From Nocardia shimofusensis NBRC 100134 (GTDB taxonomy: Bacteria; Actinomycetota; Actinomycetes; Mycobacteriales; Mycobacteriaceae): DNA of 64,000 bases. How positions within the stretch are numbered: the stretch's first letter is position 1; every line of letters starts with the position of its first letter. Shown in pieces: positions 19,397-29,273 of this stretch. The stretch is from contig NZ_BDBT01000003.1 of NCBI RefSeq assembly GCF_001613125.1, forward strand, positions 310,001-374,000, written 5' to 3'. Under the pieces are notes generated by a model. It saw only the letters and a program-made list of their open reading frames with translations. It did not search any database and was not told the origin of the DNA. Position numbers and translations under genes: made by a program.

Positions 19397-20352
19397 ACGA
19401 CGACGCTGGCTACACCGTCGAGGGCCCGATCGCGGACCCCAGGGTCACCGCAAACATCCACGCGGCAGGCGCGGTGCTGTGGCGTCCCGGCGCGGACGGC
19501 GGGATCGAGATCGCGGTCGTGCACCGGCCGAAGTACGGCGATTGGTCGCTGCCCAAAGGCAAACTCGATCCAGGCGAGACGCCGCTGCTGGCCGCGGTGC
19601 GCGAGGTCCACGAGGAGACCGGCCTGGCCTGCCGGCTCGGCCGGTACCTCGGCTCCGTCACTTATCCCATTCCCGGCCATCGCAAACTCAAGCGCGTCGA
19701 CTACTGGGCGGCTTCGGCGGCGGGCGGCGAATTCCGCGCCGATGCCGAAGTAGACGAACTCCGCTGGTATCCGCTGGACCGGGTGATGGACGAGCTGTCG
19801 TATCCGATGGACCGTCAGGTGGTGCGCACCTTCGCCCGTCTTCCTGCCGACACCGCCACCCTGGTGCTGGTGCGACACGCGAAAGCCGGTCATCGCGAAC
19901 GTTTCGACGGACCGGACGATCAGCGCCCGCTCGAACAGGCGGGCCAGGAGCAGGCCAGGGCCCTGGTGCCCAATCTGCTCACCTTCGGCCCTGCCGCGGT
20001 GCACTCCGCGCCGCCGACGCGCTGCGTGGACACGATGCGGCCGCTCGCGGACAAACTGGGCGTGGACGTCATCCTCGAGCCGACGCTGTCGGAATCCGCC
20101 TACAACGCCGATCCCGAAGCGGCCAGGAAGCGGGCGGTCGAACTGATCTCGCCCGATCAGGTGCGGGTGGTGTGCAGTCAGGGTGGGGTGATTCCCGACC
20201 TGCTGGACTGGTGGGCGAAACGCGACGGATTGAAATTGCCGCCCGCGCGCAATCGCAAAGGCAGCGCGTGGGTGCTCTCGTTCGTGGGCAAGCGACTGGT
20301 GGCCGCCGATCATCTCGACCGCAAGCTGTCGGCGGCCGTAGTGAAATCGTGA
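19393..20352 (+). CDS. mutT1: MutT1-type Nudix hydrolase fused to a histidine phosphatase
   Basis: Sanitises the nucleotide pool (8-oxo-dGTP and related species) with an N-terminal Nudix domain. The Nudix box [23 protein letters not shown] matches Gx5Ex7REUxEExGU exactly. From about residue 152 a phosphoglycerate-mutase-like domain begins with [20 protein letters not shown], containing the RHx phosphohistidine motif. Length 319 and order agree with mycobacterial MutT1. The GTG start overlaps the ppk stop (GTGA). It ends at a strong hairpin shared with hupB. Confidence 0.95.
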   Translation: MNDDAGYTVEGPIADPRVTANIHAAGAVLWRPGADGGIEIAVVHRPKYGDWSLPKGKLDPGETPLLAAVREVHEETGLACRLGRYLGSVTYPIPGHRKLKRVDYWAASAAGGEFRADAEVDELRWYPLDRVMDELSYPMDRQVVRTFARLPADTATLVLVRHAKAGHRERFDGPDDQRPLEQAGQEQARALVPNLLTFGPAAVHSAPPTRCVDTMRPLADKLGVDVILEPTLSESAYNADPEAARKRAVELISPDQVRVVCSQGGVIPDLLDWWAKRDGLKLPPARNRKGSAWVLSFVGKRLVAADHLDRKLSAAVVKS

Positions 20353-20402
20353 CCTGCCCAGGGGCATAACCGGAAACGCCCCGCATCCCCGACACACCGA
20401 AT

Positions 20403-20430
20403 CGGCCCCGGGATGGTGTTCCCGGGGCCG
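20403..20430. terminator. Bidirectional terminator between mutT1 and hupB
   Basis: An 11-bp perfect stem built on CGGCCCCGGGA / TCCCGGGGCCG with a 6-nt loop lies between the convergent mutT1 and hupB stop codons and is followed by TTAT. Confidence 0.7.
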
Positions 20431-20510
20431 TTATCGGTCCAGCGGCGGTGTATGCGCGTGTGCCGCGCCTGCGGCGGTGGTGTACGCGGCGTTCGGCGCG
20501 TTGTGCGGCG

Positions 20511-21206
20511 TCAGCGGCGGGTGGTCGTCCGCTTGGCCGCGGTCTTCTTCGCGGGGGCCTTCTTCGCCGCCGTGGTCTTCTTGGCGGCGGTGGCCTTGGC
20601 CGCGGTCGACTTGGCCGCCGTCGACTTGGCGGCCGTGGTCTTCTTGGCGGCGGTCGTCTTCTTGGCGGCGGTGGTGCTCTTGGCGGCTGTCGCCCTGGTG
20701 GTGGTCTTCTTCGCGGGCGCCTTCTTGGCCGCGGTCTTGGTCGCGGTCGTCTTGCGCGCGGTGGTCTTCGCGGGCGCCTTGGTGGCGGTGGTCTTCTTGG
20801 CCGCCGCCTTGGTGGCGGTGGCCTTGGCCGCCGTCTTCTTGGCGGCGGTCTTCTTGGCCGCCGTCTTCTTGGCCGCCACAGGCGCATTCACGCCCCGCTT
20901 GACCGCGGGACCGGTCGCGGCCAGCTTCTGCTTACCCGCGATGACGGCCTTGAACTGGGCGCCGGGCCGGAACGCCGGCACCGAAGTGGCTTTCACCTTG
21001 ACGGTTTCGCCGGTGCGCGGGTTCCGGGCGACCCGGGGGGCGCGCTTGCGCTGTTCGAAGACACCGAATCCGGTGATGGTGACGCTCTGGCCCTTGTGCA
21101 CCGCACGCACGATGGTGTCGACAACGTGCTCGACTGCCGCGGTAGCCGTGCGCCTGTCCGTACCCAACTTTTCGGTCAGAACGTCGATCAGTTCCGCCTT
21201 GTTCAT
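20511..21206 (-). CDS. hupB: HU-like nucleoid protein with Lys/Ala-rich tail
   Basis: A DNA-binding and DNA-compacting protein of 231 residues. Residues 1-90 are a classical HU ([54 protein letters not shown]). Residues from about 105 to the end are a basic tail of KKTAAKK and KTTA repeats, as in mycobacterial HupB, where the tail binds DNA non-specifically. The repeats are strong at DNA level (GGCGGCCAAGAAG units), so copy number is likely to vary between strains. The start is the ATG at 21206. The 158-bp gap to leuD should hold its promoter. Confidence 0.97.
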   Translation of the reverse strand: MNKAELIDVLTEKLGTDRRTATAAVEHVVDTIVRAVHKGQSVTITGFGVFEQRKRAPRVARNPRTGETVKVKATSVPAFRPGAQFKAVIAGKQKLAATGPAVKRGVNAPVAAKKTAAKKTAAKKTAAKATATKAAAKKTTATKAPAKTTARKTTATKTAAKKAPAKKTTTRATAAKSTTAAKKTTAAKKTTAAKSTAAKSTAAKATAAKKTTAAKKAPAKKTAAKRTTTRR

Positions 21207-21364
21207 TGAATCCTCCGCAGACTAATGGCCCGTCGTCGGACCGACTAGGTACCACGGTAAACCCACATTGAGCAAGAGTCTATGTGCCACGCCAAAATTC
21301 ATGGTGGTTTAGCACACGTCCAGCTACCGCTTCTGATGAGGCCCAGCTATCACCGCGCCGATGA

Positions 21365-21973
21365 TTACGTCTGCGAAATAGGCGCCGGAAGCGTGGCGGG
21401 CTTCCATGCCGGCCTTGCCTTTTCGAACTCGGTGATGACGTCACTACGGCGCAGCGTAAGGCCGATGTCGTCCAAACCCTCGAGCAGACGCCACCGCGTG
21501 TAGTCATCAATATCGAACGGCAACACGACGGTTCCGGCGGTGACAGTGCGCGCATGCAGGTCCACCGTCAATTCGAGACCGGGCTGTTCCTCGATCATCT
21601 TCCAGAGCATTTCGACATCGTTCTGTGACATCTGCGCGGCCAGCAGACCGCCCTTACCCGCATTGCCGCGGAAGATGTCGGCGAAGCGGGAGGCGATGAC
21701 CACTCGAAAGCCGTAGTCCGACAGCGCCCAAACGGCGTGTTCACGGGAGGATCCGGTGCCGAAATCCGGCCCCGCCACCAGTACGGTGCCCCGGTTGAAG
21801 GGTTCGATGTTCAGAATGAAGTCCGGGTCGTTGCGCCAGGCGGCGAACAGCCCGTCCTCGAATCCGGTGCGAGTGACCCGCTTCAGGTAGACGGCCGGAA
21901 TGATCTGGTCGGTGTCGACATTGGACCGGCGCAGCGGCACGCCGATTCCCTTGTGCACGGTGAAGGCTTCCAT
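21365..21973 (-). CDS. leuD: 3-isopropylmalate dehydratase small subunit
   Basis: The swivel subunit that completes the LeuC active site for the isomerisation of 2- to 3-isopropylmalate in leucine synthesis. It has 202 residues. Hallmarks: [21 protein letters not shown] near the N-terminus and [21 protein letters not shown] in the middle. The start ATG ([15 protein letters not shown]) is 38 bp after the leuC stop, so leuC and leuD are one operon on the minus strand. Confidence 0.97.
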   Translation of the reverse strand: MEAFTVHKGIGVPLRRSNVDTDQIIPAVYLKRVTRTGFEDGLFAAWRNDPDFILNIEPFNRGTVLVAGPDFGTGSSREHAVWALSDYGFRVVIASRFADIFRGNAGKGGLLAAQMSQNDVEMLWKMIEEQPGLELTVDLHARTVTAGTVVLPFDIDDYTRWRLLEGLDDIGLTLRRSDVITEFEKARPAWKPATLPAPISQT

Positions 21974-22011
21974 CGGATTCTCTCCTGGTCGAAATGGTGA
22001 AGGGTGGACTT

Positions 22012-23436
22012 TCAGTCCAGATCAGCGGGTGAGGACAGGGTTCCGCGCACCGCGGTGGCCGCGGCCACCAGCGGGGAAACCAGGTGGGTGCGACCGCCCT
22101 TGCCCTGCCTGCCCTCGAAGTTGCGATTCGAGGTGGAGGCGCAGCGCTGGCCCGGCTCGAGCTGATCGGGATTCATGCCCAGGCACATCGAGCAGCCCGC
22201 CTGCCGCCATTCCGCGCCCGCGGCGGTGAAAATCTCGCCGAGCCCCTCGGATTCCGCCTGTGCGCGTACCCGCATGGAACCGGGTACCACCAGCATTCGG
22301 ACGCCCTCGGCGACCCGACGGCCCTTCAGCACATCGGCCACCGCGCGCAGGTCCTCGATCCGGCCGTTGGTGCACGATCCGACGAAAACGGTGTCGACCG
22401 GGACCTCGCGCAGCGGCGTGCCCGGGGTCAAATCCATATACCGCAGCGCCTTCTCCGCGGCCTCGCGGGCCGTCTCGTCGGCGATCTCGGCCGGATTCGG
22501 CACCGTCGAACTCAGCGGCGCGCCCTGACCGGGGTTGGTGCCCCAGGTGACGAACGGAGTCAGCGCGCTCGCGTCGATGTGCACCTCGGCGTCGAAAACC
22601 GCCCCCTCGTCGGTCCCGAGTGCGTCCCAGGCGGCCACCGCGGCGTCCCAGTCGGCGCCCTTCGGGGCGTGCGGGCGGCCCTTCAGGAATTCGTAGGTCA
22701 CCTCGTCGGGGGCGATCATGCCCGCCCTGGCGCCCGCTTCGATGGACATGTTGCACATGGTCATCCGGGCTTCCATCGACATCGACCGGACGGCCTCACC
22801 GCGGTACTCGAGCACATAGCCCTGGCCACCGCCGGTGCCGATCTGGGCGATGACCGCGAGAATCACGTCCTTGCTGGTGACTCCGTGCGGCAGCTGCCCG
22901 TCGATGTTGATCGCCATGGTCTTGAACGGACGCAGCGACAGCGTCTGGGTGGCCAGCACGTGCTCGACCTCGCTGGTGCCGATGCCCATCGCCAGCGCGC
23001 CGAACGCGCCGTGCGTGGAGGTGTGGCTGTCGCCGCAGACCACGGTGGTGCCGGGCTGGGTCAGGCCCAGCTGCGGGCCCACCACGTGCACGATGCCCTG
23101 CTCGATGTCGCCCATCGGGTGCAGCCGGATGCCGAATTCCTCGCAGTTGCGCCGCAGCGTCTCGACCTGGGTGCGCGAGATCGGATCCGCGATCGGCTTG
23201 TCGATGTCGACGGTCGGGACGTTGTGGTCCTCGGTGGCGATGGTGAGATCCGGCCGGCGCACCGGTCGGCCCGCGGCGCGCAGGCCGTCGAAGGCCTGCG
23301 GACTGGTCACCTCGTGCACCAGATGCAGATCGATGTAGATCAGATCGGGCTCGCGCGAGGCGCCTTCACCCTCACCGCGGGCGACGACATGCTCGTCCCA
23401 GACCTTCTCGGCCAGGGTACGGGGGCGGTCGGTCAT
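22012..23436 (-). CDS. leuC: 3-isopropylmalate dehydratase large subunit
   Basis: A catalytic aconitase-family subunit carrying a 4Fe-4S cluster. It has 474 residues. The cluster cysteines are visible in FVGSCTNGR and [10 protein letters not shown]. Substrate and active-site segments include [41 protein letters not shown] and [21 protein letters not shown]. The start is ATG 23436 ([16 protein letters not shown]). It is divergent from the IclR-type gene with 233 bp between starts, the layout seen where that regulator controls leuCD. Confidence 0.98.
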   Translation of the reverse strand: MTDRPRTLAEKVWDEHVVARGEGEGASREPDLIYIDLHLVHEVTSPQAFDGLRAAGRPVRRPDLTIATEDHNVPTVDIDKPIADPISRTQVETLRRNCEEFGIRLHPMGDIEQGIVHVVGPQLGLTQPGTTVVCGDSHTSTHGAFGALAMGIGTSEVEHVLATQTLSLRPFKTMAINIDGQLPHGVTSKDVILAVIAQIGTGGGQGYVLEYRGEAVRSMSMEARMTMCNMSIEAGARAGMIAPDEVTYEFLKGRPHAPKGADWDAAVAAWDALGTDEGAVFDAEVHIDASALTPFVTWGTNPGQGAPLSSTVPNPAEIADETAREAAEKALRYMDLTPGTPLREVPVDTVFVGSCTNGRIEDLRAVADVLKGRRVAEGVRMLVVPGSMRVRAQAESEGLGEIFTAAGAEWRQAGCSMCLGMNPDQLEPGQRCASTSNRNFEGRQGKGGRTHLVSPLVAAATAVRGTLSSPADLD

Positions 23437-23632
23437 TTCTCGCTCACCTTTCGAAACGAAACGGCAGGTCCGCGACCTCCGGGCTGCGGAGGACGGCTGA
23501 CTGCACGGGCTGGGCTTTCGCGTCCGGCGGACTCGCCCGGGCGGATACGCCCGAGTGCGATTTCCCCGGAATCGTCTTCCGGGGCTCCCATCGAGTCGAC
23601 TACCGAGGCGATCTCCGGGGCTCGATTTCCGG

Positions 23633-23683
23633 TTGGTCTTCTCAGTATCCGAGACGCTAGTATCGTTCTATGAGACAGCATAG
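23633..23683 (+). promoter_or_regulatory. Probable leaderless promoter and palindromic operator of the iclR-type gene
   Basis: TAGTAT at 23658-23663 ends six bases before the ATG at 23670, and TTGGTC at 23633-23638 is a possible -35, so the transcript would start at or next to the start codon. The inverted repeat CTATG-N6-CATAG (23668-23683) lies across that point. GTATCG is also directly repeated on both sides (23660 and 23686). The likely ligand is the adjacent regulator itself; this is inference. Confidence 0.4.
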
Positions 23684-24371
23684 CGGTATCGGCGTTCTGG
23701 ACAAAGCGGTGGCGGTGCTCTACGCGGTCGCCGAGCAACCCTGCGGCCTCAACGACCTCTGCGCCCGCACCGGCCTGCCGCGCGCCACCGCTCACCGGCT
23801 CGCGGTGGGCCTGGAGACGCACCGCCTGCTGGCCCGCGACAACAACGGCATCTGGCGGCCCGGCCCGGCGCTGGCGGAGCTGTCGGCGACCGCGAACGAT
23901 CCGCTCCAGGAGGCGGCGACCCTCATCCTGCCCCGGCTGCGAGAGATCACCGGCGAGAGCGTCCAACTCTACGTCCGCGACGGCCAGGCACGCGTCTGCG
24001 TGGCCGCGATGGAGCCACCTTCGGGCCTGCGCGACACCGTCCCCATCGGCGCTCGCCTACCGCTCACCGCGGGTTCGGCGGCCAAGGTCCTGCTCGCCTG
24101 GGCCGATGCCGAGGTGCAGCGCACCGTGCTGCCCGACGCCGTGTTCGGCGAGCGCGTATTGGCCGAGGTGCGCAAGCGCGGGTGGGCGCAGAGCGCCGCC
24201 GAACGCGCCTCCGGCGTGGCCAGCGTCTCGGCCCCGGTGCGCGACACCGCGGGCGTCGTGGTCGCGGCCGTCTCGGTGTCCGGTCCGATCGATCGGATGG
24301 GCAGGCGGCCGGGCGCGCGCTGGGCGGCCGATCTGGTGGCCGCGTCGGACGCGCTGCACAAACGGCTGTAA
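23670..24371 (+). CDS. IclR-family regulator next to leuCD (NdgR/LtbR-like)
   Basis: A 233-residue regulator. A winged HTH at residues about 8-65 (LDKAVAVLYAVAEQPCGLNDLCARTGLPRATAHRLA) is followed by the IclR effector domain (PRLREITGESVQLYVRDGQARVCVA, DTVPIGARLPLTAGSAAKVLLAW, VASVSAPVRDTAGVVVAAVSVSGP). The divergent orthologue beside leuCD is known as NdgR in Streptomyces and LtbR in corynebacteria, controlling leucine and other amino-acid genes. The start ATG lacks an SD and lies just behind a -10-like box, consistent with leaderless translation. Confidence 0.92.
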   Translation: MRQHSGIGVLDKAVAVLYAVAEQPCGLNDLCARTGLPRATAHRLAVGLETHRLLARDNNGIWRPGPALAELSATANDPLQEAATLILPRLREITGESVQLYVRDGQARVCVAAMEPPSGLRDTVPIGARLPLTAGSAAKVLLAWADAEVQRTVLPDAVFGERVLAEVRKRGWAQSAAERASGVASVSAPVRDTAGVVVAAVSVSGPIDRMGRRPGARWAADLVAASDALHKRL

Positions 24372-24402
24372 CACGTTTCACTTTCTCCCATACAGTGGGT
24401 GG

Positions 24403-24939
24403 ATGGGAGTCAATCAACGCGCGCAGATCGTCATGACCGACGCCGAGGTCGCCGAGTTCCTGGAGCGCAGTCGCATCGCCACCCTCGCCACCCTCGGCCC
24501 CGGCGGCGCCCCGCATCTGATCGCCATGTGGTACGCGCTGATCGGCGGGGAGCGCGAGGCCGACGGCTCGGTCCGCACCCTGCCGGAGCTGTGGTTCGAG
24601 ACCAAGGCCAAGTCGCAGAAGGTGGTGAATCTGCGCCGCGACCCGCGGATCACCTGCATGGTCGAAGCCGGCCACACCTACGACCAGCTGCGCGGGGTCT
24701 CCATCGAGGGCACCGCCGAGATCGTCGAGGACCCGGACGCGATCTGGCGCGTCGGAGTCAGCGTCTGGGAGCGCTACACCGGGCCCTACAGCGAGGAGGT
24801 CGCTCCCCTGGTGGCGAACATGCTGCACAAGCGGGTCGCCGTGCGCGTCGTGCCGACCCGCATCCGCAGCTGGGACCATCGCAAGCTCGGCCTGCCCGCC
24901 ATGCCGCTCGGCGGGACCACAGCCGCCGCACTGGAGTGA
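24403..24939 (+). CDS. PPOX-class flavin/F420-dependent oxidoreductase
   Basis: A 178-residue split-barrel protein of the pyridoxamine-5-phosphate-oxidase-like superfamily. RIATLATLGPGGAPHLIAMWYAL, ELWFETKAKSQKVVNLRRDPRITCMVEAG and VSIEGTAEIVEDPD are the typical flavin-binding strands. In actinobacteria many such proteins use coenzyme F420, fitting the cofC gene in this window, but F420 versus FMN cannot be decided here. The start is ATG 24403; an ATG ten codons later is possible. It ends at a hairpin also serving tRNA-Glu. Confidence 0.84.
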   Translation: MGVNQRAQIVMTDAEVAEFLERSRIATLATLGPGGAPHLIAMWYALIGGEREADGSVRTLPELWFETKAKSQKVVNLRRDPRITCMVEAGHTYDQLRGVSIEGTAEIVEDPDAIWRVGVSVWERYTGPYSEEVAPLVANMLHKRVAVRVVPTRIRSWDHRKLGLPAMPLGGTTAAALE

Positions 24940-24987
24940 ACCGCACGGGGTGCACAACGCCGAGGCGGATCGGCGGCCGGAAACGTG

Positions 24988-25020
24988 AAAGGCTCCCGCT
25001 CGTGATGAGCGGGAGCCTTT
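24988..25020. terminator. Bidirectional terminator between the PPOX gene and tRNA-Glu
   Basis: A perfect 14-bp stem (AAAGGCTCCCGCTC / GAGCGGGAGCCTTT) with a 5-nt loop. The flanking A and T bases give a T-tract in both directions. It lies directly after the tRNA 3' end (minus strand) and 48 bp after the PPOX stop. Confidence 0.8.
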
Positions 25021-25024
25021 GTGG

Positions 25025-25097
25025 TAGCCCCGACGGGATTCGAACCCGCGCTACCGCCTTGAGAGGGCGGCGTCCTAGGCCGCTAGACGACGGGGCC
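25025..25097 (-). tRNA. tRNA-Glu (anticodon CTC)
   Basis: A 73-nt cloverleaf on the minus strand: acceptor stem GGCCCCG / CGGGGCT (first pair G-U), anticodon arm CGCCCTCTCAAGGCG with anticodon CTC, and T-arm GCGGGTTCGAATCCCGT. Discriminator A is followed by an encoded CCA at 25024-25022. It decodes GAG. It stands beside gltX, the cognate synthetase gene. Confidence 0.96.
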
Positions 25098-25251
25098 AGG
25101 GACATGGTCTCCCATTTCTGAGGACCACCCGGTGTGGATCTCTGCGATCCGTGGAGTGCTCGGTTAGCTTAGCCGACCGGAGCCCGGCGACCAAATCGCC
25201 GGGTGCTGAACAACTTTCGGTCGCGAACCGAGAGACGTGCAACACTTTCCG

Positions 25252-25323
25252 CTGGGGTACCAGGACTCGAACCTAGAATGGCTGAACCAGAATCAGCTGT
25301 GTTGCCAATTACACCATACCCCA
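25252..25323 (-). tRNA. tRNA-Gln (anticodon CTG)
   Basis: A 72-nt cloverleaf on the minus strand: acceptor stem TGGGGTA / TACCCCA, anticodon arm GCTGATTCTGGTTCAGC with anticodon CTG, and T-arm CTAGGTTCGAGTCCTGG. Discriminator G; CCA is not encoded. It decodes CAG. Actinobacteria commonly charge tRNA-Gln with GltX and then amidate it, so the position beside gltX is apt. Confidence 0.95.
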
Positions 25324-25542
25324 ATGACCTGGACATTCTTCCCGAAGTCTGGCTGACTCCGTTCCGCGTTCCGGCCGAGAAAGAGATTACCAAACCCGAG
25401 AGGGTAAACTACAAATCGCCTGGTCAGAGGCCTGTTTTCGGCAGTTTCGAGCCGATTGCCCGACGGTGGGGCCGAGCGGCGACTCCGTCCGCCCGGCTCC
25501 CCTCACCCTCGCCCGCGTGCGCGGCCGCCCGCCTGCCCGTCG

Positions 25543-27027
25543 CTATCCCCGCGAGGATTCCAGAGCCGAGCGCAGCCGGGCGAGAGTGATCTCACGCCCG
25601 AGCAGTTCCAGCGACTCGTACAGCGGCGGGCTGATGTGCGAGCCGGTGACAGCCACCCGCACCGGCGCGAAAGCCTTGCGCGGTTTGAGGCCCAGATCGT
25701 CGATCAGCGCCGTTTTGAGCGCCTCCTCGATCACGGGGGTGGTCCAGGACGCGAGCGGCTCCAGCGCGGCCACAGCCGCCTCGAGCACCGGCGCCGCGTC
25801 GGCGCCGAGATTCTTCGCCGCCGCCGCCTCGTCCACGGTGAATTCCTCGGCCGGCACGAACAGGAATCGCAGCAGATCCCAGGCGTCGCTCAGTACGACG
25901 ATGCGGGTCTGGACCAATTCGGCCGCCGCCGCGAAGACTTTCTCGTCCACCTCCCCGCCTTTGGTCCCGGCTCCGATGTGCCCGTGCGTGGTGAGGAACT
26001 CCCGCAGCCGTCCGGCGAAATCAGCCGGATCGAGCAATCGGATGTGCTCGGCATTGATGGCGTCGGCCTTCTTCTGATCGAAACGGGCCGGATTCGAATT
26101 CACTTTCGAGATATCGAACGCGGCCACCATCTCGGCCATCGAGAAGACATCGCGGTCCTCAGCAAGGCCCCAACCGAGCAATGCGAGGTAATTCAGCAAA
26201 CCTTCAGGAATGAAGCCGCGGTCCCGGTGCAGGAAGAGGTTCGACTCGGGGTCGCGCTTGGACAGCTTCTTGTTGCCCTGACCCATCACGAAGGGCAGAT
26301 GACCGAACTCCGGAGTGAAATCGGCGACCCCGATCCGGCGCAGCGCGGCATACAGCGCGAGCTGGCGCGGAGTGGAGGACAGCAGATCTTCGCCGCGCAA
26401 GACATGGGTGATCTTCATCAGCGCGTCGTCGACCGGGTTGACCAGCGTGTAGAGCGGAATGCCATTACCGCGGGTGAGCGCGAAGTCCGGGACCGTACCC
26501 GCCTTGAACGTGGTCTCCCCGCGCACCAGATCGTTCCAGGACAGGTCCTCCTCGGGCATCCGCAGCCGCACCACCGGCGCCCTGCCCTCGGCCTTGTAGG
26601 CCGCGATCGCCTCGGGGGTCAGATCGCGATCGAAGTTGTCGTAACCGAGCTTGGGATCGCGGCCGGCAGCCCGGTGGCGGGCCTCGACTTCCTCTGGCGT
26701 GGAGAAGGATTCGTAGGCCTCACCGGCCTCCAGCAAACGCCGGACGACGTCGAGATGCAGATCGCGTCGCTGCGACTGCCGGTAGGGCTCGTAGGGTCCG
26801 CCGACCTCCGGACCCTCGTCCCAGGTGAGCCCGAGCCACCGCAACGAATCGAGGATCGCCTCGTAGGACTCCTCGGAATCGCGAGCGGCGTCGGTGTCCT
26901 CGATACGGAAGACGAAGGTGCCGCCGGCGTGGCGGGCGTACGCCCAGTTGAACAGGGCGGTGCGGATCAGGCCGACGTGCGGCGTCCCGGTCGGCGACGG
27001 GCAGAAACGGACCCGTACAGGTGTCAT
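25543..27027 (-). CDS. gltX: Glutamyl-tRNA synthetase
   Basis: A class-I synthetase of 494 residues that charges tRNA-Glu and, if non-discriminating, tRNA-Gln. The HIGH-type motif is in [24 protein letters not shown] and the KMSKS-type motif is [12 protein letters not shown]. Other family segments are [18 protein letters not shown] and [32 protein letters not shown]. The start is ATG 27027 ([12 protein letters not shown]) with GAGAG upstream; a ten-codon extension is not conserved. It is 13 bp downstream of the fumarylacetoacetase-type gene, hence one operon. Confidence 0.97.
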   Translation of the reverse strand: MTPVRVRFCPSPTGTPHVGLIRTALFNWAYARHAGGTFVFRIEDTDAARDSEESYEAILDSLRWLGLTWDEGPEVGGPYEPYRQSQRRDLHLDVVRRLLEAGEAYESFSTPEEVEARHRAAGRDPKLGYDNFDRDLTPEAIAAYKAEGRAPVVRLRMPEEDLSWNDLVRGETTFKAGTVPDFALTRGNGIPLYTLVNPVDDALMKITHVLRGEDLLSSTPRQLALYAALRRIGVADFTPEFGHLPFVMGQGNKKLSKRDPESNLFLHRDRGFIPEGLLNYLALLGWGLAEDRDVFSMAEMVAAFDISKVNSNPARFDQKKADAINAEHIRLLDPADFAGRLREFLTTHGHIGAGTKGGEVDEKVFAAAAELVQTRIVVLSDAWDLLRFLFVPAEEFTVDEAAAAKNLGADAAPVLEAAVAALEPLASWTTPVIEEALKTALIDDLGLKPRKAFAPVRVAVTGSHISPPLYESLELLGREITLARLRSALESSRG

Positions 27028-27040
27028 TGCTCTCTCTCGA

Positions 27041-27814
27041 TCAGCGTTTGGCGGCAACAGGATTGGTGAGGGTGCCGATGCCTTCGACGGTCACGGACAC
27101 CTGCTGTCCGACCTGCATCGGGCCGACGCCCTCGGGTGTTCCGGTGAGGATCACATCGCCGGGCAGCAGCGTCATGACCGTACTCACCCATTCGACGAGC
27201 TCCGGGATATCGTGCAGGAGAAGCGAAGTCCGGCTGCGCTGGCGCACCTCGCCGTCGAGCTCGGTGCGGATCTCCAGATCCGCCGGGTCGAGGTCGGTTT
27301 CGATCCACGGGCCGAGCGGGCAGAAGGTGTCGTACCCCTTGCCCCTGGTCCACTGCCCGTCGCTCTGTTGCTGGTCGCGAGCGGTCACGTCGTTGGCGAC
27401 GGTGTAGCCGAGGATGACATCGCGCGCCCGGGCCGCAGGCACGTCCTTGCACGGCCGTCCGATGACCACGGCCAGCTCGCCCTCGTAGTCGACCCGGGTG
27501 GAGCTGGGCGGATAGACGATCGGCGCGTTCGGTCCGACGATGGCGGTGTTCGGCTTGATGAAGATCACCGGCTGCTCCGGCGCGGCCCCGCCCATCTCGG
27601 CGGCGTGCGCGGCGTAGTTCTTGCCCACGCACACCACCTTGCTGGCCAGGATCGGCGCGAGCAGACGCACGTCCGCCAGCGGCCAGCTGCGCCCGGTGAA
27701 CGTCGGGGTGCCGAACGGATGCTCGGCGATCTCCTTCGCGACGGCGGTTTCCCCCTCCCCTTCGATGCTCACGAACGCGACCCCATCGGGACTGGCAACT
27801 CGACCTAGACGCAT
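27041..27814 (-). CDS. Fumarylacetoacetate hydrolase family protein
   Basis: A 257-residue FAH-fold metal-dependent hydrolase or isomerase of a dicarboxylic beta-keto acid; the substrate is unknown. Conserved blocks: [52 protein letters not shown] with the metal-binding E-x-E-type acidic residues, [14 protein letters not shown], and [18 protein letters not shown]. It precedes gltX by 13 bp, as in mycobacteria. The start ATG ([19 protein letters not shown]) is the usual N-terminus. Confidence 0.9.
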   Translation of the reverse strand: MRLGRVASPDGVAFVSIEGEGETAVAKEIAEHPFGTPTFTGRSWPLADVRLLAPILASKVVCVGKNYAAHAAEMGGAAPEQPVIFIKPNTAIVGPNAPIVYPPSSTRVDYEGELAVVIGRPCKDVPAARARDVILGYTVANDVTARDQQQSDGQWTRGKGYDTFCPLGPWIETDLDPADLEIRTELDGEVRQRSRTSLLLHDIPELVEWVSTVMTLLPGDVILTGTPEGVGPMQVGQQVSVTVEGIGTLTNPVAAKR

Positions 27815-27972
27815 GGTGGGGAGTCTACGGAAGCCGCTGGTCGCCGCGATCCACCTCCCCGCCGAGGGCTCGCCGACGAGCTCACGGGTGTGAGATTCCT
27901 CGCCGCCCGAGGACGACGATCGCGGGTGCGCGCGCTTGCCGATCGGGTGTACCGTGAGCGACGGTTTTCACT

Positions 27973-28001
27973 TTTTGAGAACTTGATCCCATATTTTGAG
28001 A
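27973..28001. promoter_or_regulatory. Direct repeats TTTTGAGA upstream of the MFS gene
   Basis: TTTTGAGA occurs at 27973-27980 and again at 27994-28001, start to start 21 bp apart (two helical turns), in an AT-rich patch that stands out in this GC-rich DNA. This looks like a paired regulator site or promoter element for the transporter gene starting at 28026. Confidence 0.35.
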
Positions 28002-28025
28002 GGCCCGGGAGTAGAGGTGAGGTCG

Positions 28026-29273
28026 ATGTCCGTCGAGTCGGTCGGCGCGGTGCACCGGTGGTCGATGCTCGCCCTCGGCGTCTTCGCCCAGGCCTCCAGC
28101 GCCGTCTTCATCCACGGCACGCCTTTCCTGCTGCCCGCGCTGACCGAACGCGGAATGGCACTGCCGACCGCGGGTCTGCTGGTGGCGATGCCCACCGTCG
28201 GCCTGGTCTGCACGCTGATCGCCTGGGGCTACGTGATGGATCGCATCGGTGAGCGAAAAGTACTCGTCGCAGGCCCGGCCGTGATGTTCGTCGCCGGCAT
28301 CGCCGCGGCGACGACCACCAGCGACATCGCCCTGGGCGCATTGCTTCTGCTCGGCGGCATCGGTGCGGCGAGCACCAACTCCGCCAGCGGCCGGGTGATC
28401 GTCGGGTGGTTCCCGCCGGACCGCCGTGGCCTGGCGATGGGCATCCGGCAGACCGCGCAACCGCTGGGCGTCGGCATCGGCGCGCTCACGATCCCCCTGG
28501 CGGCCGCCCAACACGGAATCCCCGCCGCCATCCTGGTGCCCGCGGTCATGGCGGGGATCGCGGCACTGGCCTGCCTGTTCGGGATCGTCGACCCGCCCCG
28601 CCCGAAAGGCGGTGCGGCCGACCGGGACAACCCCTATCGCGGCGATTCCACCCTGTGGCGGATACACGGCGCCTCGGTGCTGCTGGCCGTCCCGCAGGGC
28701 GTGCTGTGGACCTTCGCCCTGCTGTGGCTGCACCGCGATCTCGGCTGGTCGATTCCGGTCGCGGGCGCGGTGGTCACCGCCACCCAGATCCTCGGCGCGC
28801 TGGGCCGAATCGGCGCGGGCGCCTGGTCTGACCGGGTCGGCAGCCGGCTGGGTCCGCTCTACCGGATCGCGGTCGCCGCGACGATCTGCACGGCGGCGCT
28901 CGGCGTGGCCGCCTGGACCCAATGGTGGTGGGCCGCCATCCCGCTGCTGTTCGTGGCTTCGGTGATCACGGTGTCGGACAACGGTTTGGCCTTCACCGCC
29001 GTCGCCGAGATCGCCGGACCCTATTGGAGTGGACGGGGTCTGGGCATGCAGAACACCGGACAGAACCTCGCGATGGCCGCCATCCCACCGGTTTTCGGCG
29101 CGCTGATCACCTGGGGCGGCTTCCCCGCGGCCTTCCTCGGCGCCGCGGCTGTCGCGGCGCTGGCCGTTCCGCTGGTGCCGTCCGACCACACGCGGCGCAC
29201 GCGCACAGAGGATTCCGCCGTGGACGCGGCCCGGCCGATCAGATCTCCAGCAGCTCGGCCGGATCCACGCTGA
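28026..29273 (+). CDS. Major facilitator superfamily transporter
   Basis: An integral membrane transporter of 415 residues with about 12 hydrophobic segments. Motif A-like YVMDRIGERKVLVAG follows helix 2, and a second half-motif WSDRVGSRLGPLYRI occurs after the central loop, the standard two-fold MFS layout. The substrate cannot be told from sequence. The start is ATG 28026 with GAGGTGAGG in front; upstream in-frame TTG and GTG codons are less well placed. Its last 35 bp overlap the convergent Uma2 gene. Confidence 0.87.
   Translation: MSVESVGAVHRWSMLALGVFAQASSAVFIHGTPFLLPALTERGMALPTAGLLVAMPTVGLVCTLIAWGYVMDRIGERKVLVAGPAVMFVAGIAAATTTSDIALGALLLLGGIGAASTNSASGRVIVGWFPPDRRGLAMGIRQTAQPLGVGIGALTIPLAAAQHGIPAAILVPAVMAGIAALACLFGIVDPPRPKGGAADRDNPYRGDSTLWRIHGASVLLAVPQGVLWTFALLWLHRDLGWSIPVAGAVVTATQILGALGRIGAGAWSDRVGSRLGPLYRIAVAATICTAALGVAAWTQWWWAAIPLLFVASVITVSDNGLAFTAVAEIAGPYWSGRGLGMQNTGQNLAMAAIPPVFGALITWGGFPAAFLGAAAVAALAVPLVPSDHTRRTRTEDSAVDAARPIRSPAARPDPR

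Noticed and set aside
20413..21225. Hydrophobic Val/Ala/Leu-repeat plus-strand frame resembling a membrane protein
   Set aside because: It is the antisense of the Lys/Ala tail repeats of hupB; the real gene is on the minus strand with a full HU domain.
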